Origin: Bradyrhizobium sp. WBOS07
Lineage (GTDB): Bacteria > Pseudomonadota > Alphaproteobacteria > Rhizobiales > Xanthobacteraceae
Direction of reading: 5' to 3'
NCBI RefSeq assembly: GCF_024585165.1
Contig: NZ_CP029008.1
Span: 3,038,001-3,102,000, forward strand
Length of the DNA: 64,000 bases
Made by a program: the position numbers and the translations under genes. This document shows positions 27,520 to 35,662 of this stretch, piece after piece. Numbering within the stretch: the stretch's first letter is position 1; the number at the start of each line of letters is the position of its first letter. The notes under the pieces were generated by a model. That model was not told where the DNA came from, made no database searches, and worked only from the letters and a program-made list of their open reading frames with translations.

Positions 27520-27559
27520 GACGCGGAACGCGCGATGACATTCTCATCGCGCTTTGGCG

Positions 27560-27919
27560 TCAGCGCGACTTGGCGCCGACTTCCCTGGCATAGATGTCCG
27601 GCTTGAAGCCCACCAGCAGCTTGCCGCCGATTTCCAGCACCGGCCGCTTGATCATCGATGGTTGCGCTAGCATCAAGGCCAGCGCCTTCTTCTCGGAGAG
27701 GCCTCCCTTGTCAGCATCGGGCAGCTTCTTGAACGTCGTCCCGGCGCGATTGAGCAGCGTCTCCCAGCCGACCTTGTCGCTCCACTGCTTGAGCTTGTCC
27801 TTCTCCACGCCCGCCGCCTTGTAGTCGTGGAACGCGTAAGGCACGCCATGGCTATCGAGCCAGGCGCGCGCCTTCTTCATGGTGTCGCAGTTCTTGATGC
27901 CGTAGATGATGTTGGGCAA
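27560..27919 (-). CDS. ArsC/Spx/YffB-family thioredoxin-fold protein
   Basis: 119 residues. The N-terminal IIYGIKNCDTMKKARAWLD carries the single catalytic-type Cys (11) of the ArsC/Spx superfamily. MIKRPVLEIGGKLLVGF is the conserved RP segment near the C-terminus, as in YffB. These proteins are glutathione-linked reductases or regulators; YffB has no arsenate reductase partner genes and neither does this locus. Divergent from csaA with 104 bases between the starts. Confidence 0.88.
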   Translation of the reverse strand: MPNIIYGIKNCDTMKKARAWLDSHGVPYAFHDYKAAGVEKDKLKQWSDKVGWETLLNRAGTTFKKLPDADKGGLSEKKALALMLAQPSMIKRPVLEIGGKLLVGFKPDIYAREVGAKSR

Positions 27920-28023
27920 GACGTTCCTCGCGCATGACGCATCGTGATGGACGCGGCGTTGTACGAAACTCCGCTCCGCGCGACAATATTGCGAACGACG
28001 CCACCTTGCCGAACGGACATCCC

Positions 28024-28395
28024 ATGCACGTCACCCACGATCCCGCAGCCGCCGCCACGCCGACCATCGACTTCAACAGCTTTCTCGCCGTCGATATCCG
28101 CGTCGGCACCATCGTCGACGCCAAGCCGTTTCCCGAGGCGCGCAAGCCGGCATTTCGGCTGTGGATCGACTTCGGGCCCGCCATCGGCGTGCGCAAGAGC
28201 TCGGCCCAGATCACCGAAAACCATCCGATCGAGACGTTGGTAGGACAACAGGTCGCGGCCGTCGTCAATTTCCCGCCACGCCAGATCGGACCTGTCATCT
28301 CGGAGGTGCTGACGCTCGGCTTCCCCGACGCCGACGGCAAGGTCGTGCTGGTGCAGCCGAGCCAGCCGGTGCCGAACGGCGGACGGCTGTTCTAG
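28024..28395 (+). CDS. csaA: CsaA-type tRNA-binding protein
   Basis: 123 residues started at ATG 28024. The OB-fold tRNA-binding domain begins FNSFLAVDIRVGTIVDAKPF and ends VLVQPSQPVPNGGRLF, as in CsaA. The central KSSAQITENHPIETLVGQQV and FPPRQIGPVISEVLTLGF are close to the family consensus. CsaA is a small dimeric tRNA-binding protein proposed to act as a chaperone or in protein export. The frame is open from 27934, but the leader has no family similarity. A TetR-type gene remnant follows. Confidence 0.93.
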   Translation: MHVTHDPAAAATPTIDFNSFLAVDIRVGTIVDAKPFPEARKPAFRLWIDFGPAIGVRKSSAQITENHPIETLVGQQVAAVVNFPPRQIGPVISEVLTLGFPDADGKVVLVQPSQPVPNGGRLF

Positions 28396-28499
28396 CCGCG
28401 CGGTCCGGGGCTGCCGCGTCGCTGCCGCCGGCGCACTGCCGAAGCCCCGCGCAACCGCCGCGGCCGCACCGACGCCGTCGAAGGCATCCAGATACCGAG

Positions 28500-28645
28500 C
28501 GCCCTGATCGTGGCGCGGTCGCGCGCATGCTGATCGCGATCTTCCAGGGGTTCGTGCTGCAAAAAAGCTGGGCGACGAATTTGACGTCGACGCCTGCATG
28601 GCGGCGGTGGCCGGCATGATCGACGGCTTCCGCGCGGCAACGTTA
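28500..28645 (+). pseudogene. remnant of a TetR/AcrR regulator C-terminus, frameshifted
   Basis: The plus strand encodes ARMLIAIFQGFVLQK and then, one frame over, LGDEFDVDACMAAVAGMIDG followed by FRAAT. This is the typical last helix pair of TetR/AcrR regulators. The switch of frame falls in a run of six A at 28561-28566; seven would restore one frame. No N-terminal HTH is found upstream, since only about 100 unconvincing bases separate it from csaA. It is therefore a decayed fragment rather than a sequencing error alone. It ends against the convergent LacI-type gene. Confidence 0.6.
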
Positions 28646-29692
28646 CGGCAGATTGTCCCGCAAAAAAATGTCGATGCGGATGCGCTCCTGATCGGGGCTG
28701 ATCGGCTCACCCGAACAATGCGCGAGCAGGACCCGCGCCGCAGACCGCGCCTCGTGGCCGGGATCCTGGTTGATGATGGCATCGAGCGTGCCGCGCACAA
28801 GGAAGCGCCGTGTGTACTGGGTCAGCTCGTGGGTGATCCAGACCACCTCGCGCGCGCGGCCGGAGGCTTCGAGCGCATCGGCGATGCCTCGATTTCCGGC
28901 GCCGCAGCAATATATGCCGCGGAGATCGGCATGGCGCGCCAGCAACGCGGTGGTGAGCTCTCGCGTGCGTGCGCTGTCGTCGCGGCCCTCGATGACCGGT
29001 AGCATGCGCAGGTTCGGATACTCGCTGGAGAGGATCTGGTGAAAACCGAACTGCCGCTCGGTGTGATCGCGCAGCGACAACGACCCGGCGATCACGGCGA
29101 CCGTCCCCTCGCGGCCGGCGAGGAAGCGTCCCAGCAGCGTTGCGGCGGTTCGTCCCGCGGCCGGGTTGTCGATGCCGACGTAATGCAGGCGGCGCGAGCT
29201 CGGCGCGTCCGACACGAGGGTCACCACGGCGACCCCGCGCGCGGTGAGCTCGTCGATCGCAGCGCGCACCCTTGGGTGGTCGAGCGCGATGACGGCGACG
29301 CCCTGATAGGCCGGCGACAAGTCCTCCAGCGTGCCGGCCAGCACATCCGGATCGAACACATCGACATGGAGGATGTCGATGAAGCCGCGCTGGCCGGCAA
29401 GCCAGTCTGCGGTGCGCTGGACCTGCTCGGCCAAATTGGTCATGAAGCTGTTGCTGCCGGACGGCAGCACGAAGGCGAAGCGAAAGCTCTGCCCGCGTGC
29501 GAGCCGCGCCGCCGCCACGTCGGCGCGGTAGCCCAGCTTGGCGACGGCGGCCTCGACACGCGCGACGGTCTTGGCGCGCACGCCCTCTCGCCGGTTGACG
29601 ACGCGGTCGACGGTCGCGAGCGAAACGCCGGCGGCCCGCGCGACATCCTCGAGCGTGGCGCGAACGACCGGCTGCGTCGCGCCAGCGCTCAT
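28643..29692 (-). CDS. LacI family transcriptional regulator of the thu-like operon
   Basis: 349 residues. The N-terminal HTH reads LEDVARAAGVSLATVDRVVN and a hinge helix follows (AARLARG). The effector domain is a type I periplasmic-binding fold (FAFVLPSGSNSF, GVAVIALDHP, YVGIDNPAAGRTAA). The start at 29692 overlaps the thuA stop by four bases (ATGA), so it is cotranscribed with and coupled to the operon it probably controls, as ThuR controls thu genes in Sinorhizobium. The effector is likely a sugar. The frame continues upstream inside thuA but is a shadow. Confidence 0.9.
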   Translation of the reverse strand: MSAGATQPVVRATLEDVARAAGVSLATVDRVVNRREGVRAKTVARVEAAVAKLGYRADVAAARLARGQSFRFAFVLPSGSNSFMTNLAEQVQRTADWLAGQRGFIDILHVDVFDPDVLAGTLEDLSPAYQGVAVIALDHPRVRAAIDELTARGVAVVTLVSDAPSSRRLHYVGIDNPAAGRTAATLLGRFLAGREGTVAVIAGSLSLRDHTERQFGFHQILSSEYPNLRMLPVIEGRDDSARTRELTTALLARHADLRGIYCCGAGNRGIADALEASGRAREVVWITHELTQYTRRFLVRGTLDAIINQDPGHEARSAARVLLAHCSGEPISPDQERIRIDIFLRDNLP

Positions 29693-30333
29693 TCGCGCGC
29701 CGCCCACAGCATGCCGCGGGTCATCAGGGTGCGGATCTCCGGCACGTCGAGCTCGTAGGCGCGGTGGCCGAGCGAGGAATAGAACACCCTGCCCGCGCCA
29801 TAGCGCTTTTTCCACACCACGGGCATCACCACGCCCTCGATCCAGGACGCGTGCTCGCCGGTAAAGGTCGTCGTCGCCAGCACCTCATTGGCGGGGTCGA
29901 CATGCATGTAGTACTGCTCGGAACGATGCTCGAAACTCTTCAGGCCCTTCATGATGGGGTCGTCCGGCTTCGTCAAGTCGACTTTGTAGTCGATGATGTT
30001 GCCGGGATGGGCAACCCACTGCCCGCCGCACAGGAACTGGTATTCGACCGACTCGCGGAAAGCATCGCACATGCCGCCATGATGGCCGGCGAGCCCGACG
30101 CCTGCGCGCACCGCAGCGCAGAGATTCAGCGCGTCCGGCTTCTCGATCTTCGACATGGTGTAGATCGGGATGATCAACGACAGATCATGGATCGCCGGAT
30201 CGCCGAATGCTTCCGTCGTCGTTTCGATCCGGACCTCAAAACCTTCCGCCCTGAGCCAGCCGCGGATCATCGAGGCACACAGATCCGGATCGTGTCCCGA
30301 CCAGCCGCCCCAAACAATCATTGCCTTGCGCAT
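29689..30333 (-). CDS. ThuA-like domain protein
   Basis: 214 residues. Class-I glutamine-amidotransferase-like ThuA fold: KAMIVWGGWSGHDPDLCA at the start, GLAGHHGGMCDAF in the middle, and WKKRYGAGRVFYSSLGHRAYE near the end. ThuA is needed for trehalose/sucrose-type disaccharide use via 3-keto intermediates in Sinorhizobium. The start is placed at 30333, because GAGGG lies seven bases before it; an ATG two codons earlier is too close to that site. It lies ten bases after the Gfo/Idh/MocA gene and overlaps the LacI gene. Confidence 0.9.
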   Translation of the reverse strand: MRKAMIVWGGWSGHDPDLCASMIRGWLRAEGFEVRIETTTEAFGDPAIHDLSLIIPIYTMSKIEKPDALNLCAAVRAGVGLAGHHGGMCDAFRESVEYQFLCGGQWVAHPGNIIDYKVDLTKPDDPIMKGLKSFEHRSEQYYMHVDPANEVLATTTFTGEHASWIEGVVMPVVWKKRYGAGRVFYSSLGHRAYELDVPEIRTLMTRGMLWAARE

Positions 30334-30343
30334 GGTCATTCCC

Positions 30344-31441
30344 TCAATCGATCTGTCCGGTTTCACGCCCCGTGGGCAGCATCGCCGGCCGCTCGACGCG
30401 GCTCTCGATCTTGACGCGCCGCCCCTCGTCGGCGGAGGTCTGGAACGCCTCCATCACCTCCAGCACGTGAAAGGCGAGCGCGCCGCTGGCGCGATGCGGC
30501 CGGTTGTCGAGGATCGCGGCGGCCATATCGGCGACACCGATGGAACGGAACTCACCCTCGACATGACCGTGGGTCAACGGCACCGTCTCCCATTCACCGC
30601 CGGTCCTGGCGATCTGCACCTCGCCGCCGAAGCGGTTCGGGTCCGGCACCAGCATGCTGCCCTTGTCGCCATAGATCTCGATCGGCGCATGGCGGTGCTT
30701 CGGCACGTCGAAGCTCATCGCGATCGAGACGACTGCTCCGCTCTCGAATTCGAGCGTGCCTGCGACATGGGTCGAAACCTCCACCGGGATCAAGCTGCCG
30801 TTCATCGGCTGGCTGGTGACGAGACGCTCGGTCTTCGGGCGCGCGGTCGAGCCCATCACACTCGCGACCGGTCCGAGCAGCTGCACGAGATCGGTGATGT
30901 AATACGGGCCCATGTCGAGCATCGGGCCGCCACCGCGCAAGTAATAGAAACCCGGCGCCGGATGCCAGCGCTCGTGGCCCGGGCAGCCGAAGAAGGCACT
31001 GCCCGCCACCGGCGTGCCGATGACGCCGTCGTCGATCAGCTTGCGCGCGGTCTGGTGTCCGCCGCCAAGGAACGTGTCGGGCGCGCAGCCGACGCGAAGA
31101 TTCTTCTGCGCGGCGAGATCCATCACCTTGCGGGCCTCCGCGACGTTGATGCCGAGCGGCTTCTCGGAATGGACGTGCTTGCCGGCGTTCAGCACCGCGA
31201 GGCTGACATCGGTGTGGGCGAGCGGCACGGTGAGATTGATGACGATTTCGACGTCGTCGCGCTTGAGCAGCTGATCGACCCGCATCGCCGGCAGCCCGAA
31301 GGCGGCCCCCTGCCGCTCCGCCATATCGCTGCGCATGTCGGCCAACGCTCTCACCTCCATGACCGGGAAGCGCTGCGCTGCCTTGAGGTAGGCGGTGCTG
31401 ATCACACCGCAGCCGATGATTCCGACGCCGACTTTTCTCAT
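30344..31441 (-). CDS. Gfo/Idh/MocA family oxidoreductase (ThuB-like)
   Basis: 365 residues. N-terminal Rossmann fold with VGVGIIGCGVISTAYLKA, then the catalytic motif HVHSEKPLG with Lys about residue 94 in a conserved EKP, and the C-terminal beta-sheet domain (FFGCPGHERWHPAPGF, GGGPMLDMGPYYITDL). Such NAD(P)-dependent enzymes oxidise or reduce sugars and inositols. Beside ThuA and a carbohydrate ABC transporter it fits the ThuB position, a 3-keto-sugar-forming dehydrogenase. Substrate is inferred, not shown. Confidence 0.9.
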   Translation of the reverse strand: MRKVGVGIIGCGVISTAYLKAAQRFPVMEVRALADMRSDMAERQGAAFGLPAMRVDQLLKRDDVEIVINLTVPLAHTDVSLAVLNAGKHVHSEKPLGINVAEARKVMDLAAQKNLRVGCAPDTFLGGGHQTARKLIDDGVIGTPVAGSAFFGCPGHERWHPAPGFYYLRGGGPMLDMGPYYITDLVQLLGPVASVMGSTARPKTERLVTSQPMNGSLIPVEVSTHVAGTLEFESGAVVSIAMSFDVPKHRHAPIEIYGDKGSMLVPDPNRFGGEVQIARTGGEWETVPLTHGHVEGEFRSIGVADMAAAILDNRPHRASGALAFHVLEVMEAFQTSADEGRRVKIESRVERPAMLPTGRETGQID

Positions 31442-31463
31442 TGCGTTCTCCGTGAAGTCCTGC

Positions 31464-32312
31464 TCATCCCTTGACCGCGCCTGCGGTGAGACCGGCGACG
31501 ATGTGCTTCTGTGCCAGCAGGAACAGAATAATTGTCGGCAGGATGGTGAGCGTGATGAAGGCCAGGATCAGGTGCCACTCGGACGAATATTCGCCCTGGT
31601 AGATCATGATGCCGAGCGGCCAGGGATAGAGCGCATCGGTGTTGAGCATCACGAGCGGCAGCAGATAGGCGTTCCAGCTGTTGACGAAGGTGATGGTCCC
31701 GACGGTCGCGAGGATCGGCCGTGACAGCGGCAATGTCACGTATCGGAAGAACTTGATGTAGCTACAGCCGTCGACCAGCGCCGCTTCGAGCAGCTCGTGC
31801 GGAATGTCCTTGAAGAAGCGCCGCAGCAGCAGCACGCTCATGGCGAGGCCGAAGGCCACCTGCGGCAGCGCGACACCGAAATAGGTGTCGAGCAGTCCGA
31901 GGTCGCGCACCTTGATGAACAAGGGCAGCACGGCGGTCGCCGCAGGAAACAGCAGACCGAGCGTCAGGTAGCTCAACAGCATCGAGCTGCCGTAGAACTT
32001 GACATGGGCGAAGGTGAAAGCCGCCATCGACGCGACGATCAGGGTCAACGTCACCGTGAGCGTCGAGATGATCAGCGAGTTGCGCAGGAGCTGCCAGTAG
32101 CGCGCCGAGAACAGGATGTCGGCGTAATTCTGCCATTCCCAGTGCATGGGCCAGCCGAACGGATTGACCCGCAATTCGCCGAGCGACTTGAAGCCTCCGA
32201 GCACGGTCGCGAGCAGCGGCACCAGCACGAAGACGGCGACGACGGCGAGGAACACCGTCTTGAGCGGCACGGCGGGATCGAACGGCGCGCGGGCGGTTTC
32301 GGCACTATTCAT
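31464..32312 (-). CDS. carbohydrate ABC transporter permease (MalG type)
   Basis: 282 residues with six membrane helices. The EAA loop reads HELLEAALVDGCSYIKFFRYVTLPLS, the CUT1 MalG consensus. The ending KHIVAGLTAGAVKG is the family C-terminus. The start at 32312 overlaps the upstream permease stop by eight bases. Forms the channel with the MalF-type protein; no ATPase gene is present in the operon. Confidence 0.92.
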   Translation of the reverse strand: MNSAETARAPFDPAVPLKTVFLAVVAVFVLVPLLATVLGGFKSLGELRVNPFGWPMHWEWQNYADILFSARYWQLLRNSLIISTLTVTLTLIVASMAAFTFAHVKFYGSSMLLSYLTLGLLFPAATAVLPLFIKVRDLGLLDTYFGVALPQVAFGLAMSVLLLRRFFKDIPHELLEAALVDGCSYIKFFRYVTLPLSRPILATVGTITFVNSWNAYLLPLVMLNTDALYPWPLGIMIYQGEYSSEWHLILAFITLTILPTIILFLLAQKHIVAGLTAGAVKG

Positions 32313-33246
32313 CGCGCATGAACCATCGCTTGTAGGTGAAGGCAAAGGTCACGCAGATCACGAACAGGATCACGCCGATGGCGCTGCCGTAGCCGACCCG
32401 CATGCGCGAGATGCCGTTGTTGTAGAGGAAGCTCACCATGGTGTTTGAGGAATCCGCAGGGCCCCCGCGCGTCAGCGGCATGACCAGGTCGAACAGCTGC
32501 AGCGAGCCGACGATGGCGAAGAACACCGAGAGCCGGATCGTCGGATAGAGCAAGGGGATGACGACGTGACGCAGCGCCTGCGAGCGCGTTGCACCGTCGA
32601 TTCTCGCCGCCTCGACCAGGCTCTTGTCGAGACCTTGAAGCGCGGCGATGAACAGCATCATGTGGAAGCCGAAATATTTCCAGACGATCACGATCAGCAC
32701 CGCCAGCATCGCCGTGTCGGTCGAGGCCAGGAGATGCGGCGGCTCGGCGCCGAAGCTGCGCCAGATCGAGGCGACCAGGCCGTAATCGCCGTCATAGACG
32801 AACGAGAAGATCAGCCCGGTCGCGATCTCGGCCAGGATGTAGGGCATGAAGAACAGCATGCGCAGCGCCACGGCTCCCCGAAAGCGCTCGGCGAGCATCA
32901 GCGCCAGCGTCAGCGCAAGCGGCAGCTGGATCGCGAGCGAGACCGCGATGATCAGCCCGTTGTTGCGCAGTGCGAGCCAGAAGGCGCGCGTCTCCAGCAC
33001 GAAGCGGTAATTGTCGAATCCGATCCAGTTGGTCGGCCTGCCAAACCCGTTCCAGTTGAAGGCCGAATACCAGGCCGCCTCGCCGATCGGCAACACCACG
33101 AACAGGGTGAACAACAGCAGCGCCGGCGGCAGGAACAGGATCAGGACCGTGAAGCGGCCGTCCCAGCTCGGGCCGCGAACAGCGGCCCGCGGCGCCGTCT
33201 CGGCGGCGACGCGCATCGCCGGCGCGATCGCGATCCGCCGCGCCAC
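32305..33246 (-). CDS. carbohydrate ABC transporter permease (MalF type)
   Basis: 313 residues, about six to seven membrane helices after a basic cytoplasmic leader of about 30 residues. The EAA loop reads KSLVEAARIDGATRSQALRHVVIPLL. It starts with GTG at 33246, one base after the TGA of the binding-protein gene, with no separate ribosome site of note, so reinitiation is likely. It partners the MalG-type permease. Confidence 0.9.
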   Translation of the reverse strand: MARRIAIAPAMRVAAETAPRAAVRGPSWDGRFTVLILFLPPALLLFTLFVVLPIGEAAWYSAFNWNGFGRPTNWIGFDNYRFVLETRAFWLALRNNGLIIAVSLAIQLPLALTLALMLAERFRGAVALRMLFFMPYILAEIATGLIFSFVYDGDYGLVASIWRSFGAEPPHLLASTDTAMLAVLIVIVWKYFGFHMMLFIAALQGLDKSLVEAARIDGATRSQALRHVVIPLLYPTIRLSVFFAIVGSLQLFDLVMPLTRGGPADSSNTMVSFLYNNGISRMRVGYGSAIGVILFVICVTFAFTYKRWFMRDE

Positions 33247-33247
33247 C

Positions 33248-34513
33248 TCAATTGCCCTGCTTCCACGCCGCCTCGATGGCTTTCGCAGCGTCCCGAGGGT
33301 TCATGCTGCCACCGGCGATTTCCGCGGTGACATCATTCACGACGCGGCCGACGGAGGGGCCCAGGCTCTGGTCATAGAAATTCTGGTGATAGTTCGATTT
33401 CGCCAGATTGGCCGCGATCTGCTTCATGAAGGCGCTGTTGAGGCCGGCCTCGCCCCCCTTGACGACGGGAACGATGAAGTTGCCGGCGGCAAGCCGCGCC
33501 TGCACGTCCTTGGAGATAAAGAATTTCAGGAAGTCGGTGGCTTCCTTGGGCGCCCCCTTGGTGATCAACCAGCCGGTGATGCCGCCGAGCGTGTCCGACG
33601 GCTCACCCTTGCCGCCGGGTACGACCGGAAAATCGAACCAGCCCAGCTTGTCGTCGCCGAGACCGACCTTGTCGGCGGCAAGTGCGCGCTGGGTGTGATA
33701 GAAGGACGAGATGGCCAGGATCATCGCGGCCTTTCCGTCGCCGAAATAGCCGACAGCCTGCGGGTTCTTGAAGCCGAGGAAGCCATTCTGGAACGGCTGT
33801 AGATCGACCAGCTGCTTGAACAACTCGCCGGATCTCTGGAAGGTCTCCCCGGCGAAGCCACCATTCTCACCCTTCAGCGCTGCATCGAAGGCCGGCTTGC
33901 CGCCGACGCGCACTGCGAGATGCGTCCAGTAGAAATGCAACGGCCATTTGTCGGCGCCGCCAACCACAATCGGCGTAACACCTGCGGCCTTCAGCGTTTT
34001 CACCGCGCCGAGCAGATCGTCCCATGTCTTGATCTTACTTGCATCGACATTGCCCTTGGCCATCAAATCCTTGTTGTAGAGGAAGCCGACCTGCGATAGC
34101 GCGATCGGAAGTCCAAAGACGCGGCCGTTCTGGGTGAAGGCGGCGAGCGCCGCCGGTGCGATCGTGTCGCCGTAGCCGCCGCTCCTCACGGAGTCGGTGA
34201 TGTCTTCCAGCACGCCCGCCTCGACCTGCGCCTTCAGCACTCCGCCGGCCCAACTATAGATGATGTGCGGCCGGTCCTTCGATTGCAGGATGGTCGGCAG
34301 CTTGGCCTTGTAGGCCTCGTTCTCGAGGAACTGCATCTCGACCTTCACACCGGGGTGCGACGCCTCATAGCTGCGTGCGACCTCCTCCCAGATCTTCACC
34401 TGGGCCGGGTTGACCTCGATGTGCAGCCATTTCACGGTCGTGTCGGCTGCGGCCGAATTGGCCCAAAGCAGACAGGCGGCAGCGGCGAGTCCCAGCTTCC
34501 CGAGCAGTCTCAT
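33248..34513 (-). CDS. carbohydrate ABC transporter substrate-binding protein (CUT1)
   Basis: 421 residues with signal peptide RLLGKLGLAAAACLLWANSA ending in Ala-Ala-Ala-Asp. The mature part opens TTVKWLHIEVNPAQVKIWEE and has the extracellular solute-binding protein family 1 pattern (VEMQFLENEAYKAKLPTILQ; VFGLPIALSQVGFLYNKDL). The ATG at 34513 has GGGAGGA five bases upstream. It is the first gene of the operon binding protein-MalF-MalG-Gfo/Idh-ThuA-LacI and diverges from an SDR gene across 168 bases. Likely ligand is a di- or monosaccharide. Confidence 0.92.
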   Translation of the reverse strand: MRLLGKLGLAAAACLLWANSAAADTTVKWLHIEVNPAQVKIWEEVARSYEASHPGVKVEMQFLENEAYKAKLPTILQSKDRPHIIYSWAGGVLKAQVEAGVLEDITDSVRSGGYGDTIAPAALAAFTQNGRVFGLPIALSQVGFLYNKDLMAKGNVDASKIKTWDDLLGAVKTLKAAGVTPIVVGGADKWPLHFYWTHLAVRVGGKPAFDAALKGENGGFAGETFQRSGELFKQLVDLQPFQNGFLGFKNPQAVGYFGDGKAAMILAISSFYHTQRALAADKVGLGDDKLGWFDFPVVPGGKGEPSDTLGGITGWLITKGAPKEATDFLKFFISKDVQARLAAGNFIVPVVKGGEAGLNSAFMKQIAANLAKSNYHQNFYDQSLGPSVGRVVNDVTAEIAGGSMNPRDAAKAIEAAWKQGN

Positions 34514-34681
34514 CACATTCCTCCCACCGGCTTTTATTCGTTGATCGCAATCCTGCCTTCGATTTTTGAGGTGCGCAACTAAAATTCTGATCTATGGACC
34601 TCAGGCGGGAACAGCTAAGGTTGGGCCAGGGAGAGATGGCGGCGTCCTGCGCCGTCCGCAAACGCAACTCGAGAGGTGTCC

Positions 34682-35440
34682 ATGACCGCCGTTTATTCCG
34701 ACCTCGCCCGCAAGGTCGTTCTTGTCACCGGTGGCGCATCGGGAATTGGCGCTGCGATCGTGCGGCGCTTCGCGCAACAGAAATCCGAGGTGGTGTTCTT
34801 CGACATCAAGGCCGAGGAAGGTCGACGCCTCGCGAGCGAGTTGTCCGATCAGGGTCTGGCTGCGCATTTCCGGCACGTCGACCTCACCGATATCGCCGCG
34901 TTGCGAGCCGGCGTCGCGGAGGCGCGCAGCGCGCACGGCGCGATCAACATCCTCGTGAACAATGCGGCGAATGACGAACGGCACAAGACCGAGGAGATGA
35001 CCCCGGAGCATTGGGACGACCGCATCGCGGTGAACCTGAAGCACCAGTTCTTTGCGGCGCAGGCCGTGCTGCCGGACATGAAGGCGGCGAATGCCGGCGC
35101 CATCATCAACTTCGGCTCGGTGTCCTGGATCGCCGGACAAGGCGGCATGGCTGCGTACACGGCCAGCAAGTCCGGCGTCATCGGTCTTACGCGCTCCTTG
35201 GCGCGCGACTATGGTCCCTACAATATCCGCGTGAACGCGATCGCGCCGGGCTGGATCATGACCGAGCGCCAGCTCGAGAAATGGATGACGCCGGAGGGCG
35301 AGGTGGAACTGATGCAGCGGCAATGCCTGAAGCGCAAGCTCGTGCCCGACGAGGTCGCCAGGTTCACCGTCTTCCTCGCCTCCGACGAAGCCTCCGCCTG
35401 CACCGCTCAGCACTACATCGTGGATGGCGGCTGGGTGTGA
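34682..35440 (+). CDS. SDR family sugar dehydrogenase, D-xylose 1-dehydrogenase-like
   Basis: 252 residues. Cofactor motif TGGASGIGAA near residue 17, NNAANDERHK, catalytic Ser in INFGSVSWIAG and YTASKSG with Tyr/Lys. As I recall it, Caulobacter XylB shares FFDI/FLDI after the third strand, NDDRHK, GAVINFGSISW, the TERQLEKWMTPEGE region and LFLASDDASLCT, all matched or nearly matched here, so an aldose-1-dehydrogenase acting on a pentose is the best guess. GAGAGG precedes the ATG; a GTG at 34676 is also in frame. It diverges from the thu-like operon and may share its LacI control. Confidence 0.82.
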   Translation: MTAVYSDLARKVVLVTGGASGIGAAIVRRFAQQKSEVVFFDIKAEEGRRLASELSDQGLAAHFRHVDLTDIAALRAGVAEARSAHGAINILVNNAANDERHKTEEMTPEHWDDRIAVNLKHQFFAAQAVLPDMKAANAGAIINFGSVSWIAGQGGMAAYTASKSGVIGLTRSLARDYGPYNIRVNAIAPGWIMTERQLEKWMTPEGEVELMQRQCLKRKLVPDEVARFTVFLASDEASACTAQHYIVDGGWV

Positions 35441-35662
35441 GATGCCGAGGACGGCGATGCATCGAGGCACAGCCTAGTGGCCGCTTGCACTGCAAAACAA
35501 CTTGCGCCGCAACATTCAAAAATGAGACTGCCCGTTAAACCGGACGAGGCGCGCACGCGGGCAGGCGCATTCGACTTCGGCTAGCTTCCCTCCAAAGCCG
35601 CGGGCTGTTCGAGAGCCACGGGCGTCGCGCGGCAACAAAGCTGCGATACAGGGAGGAGCAAA

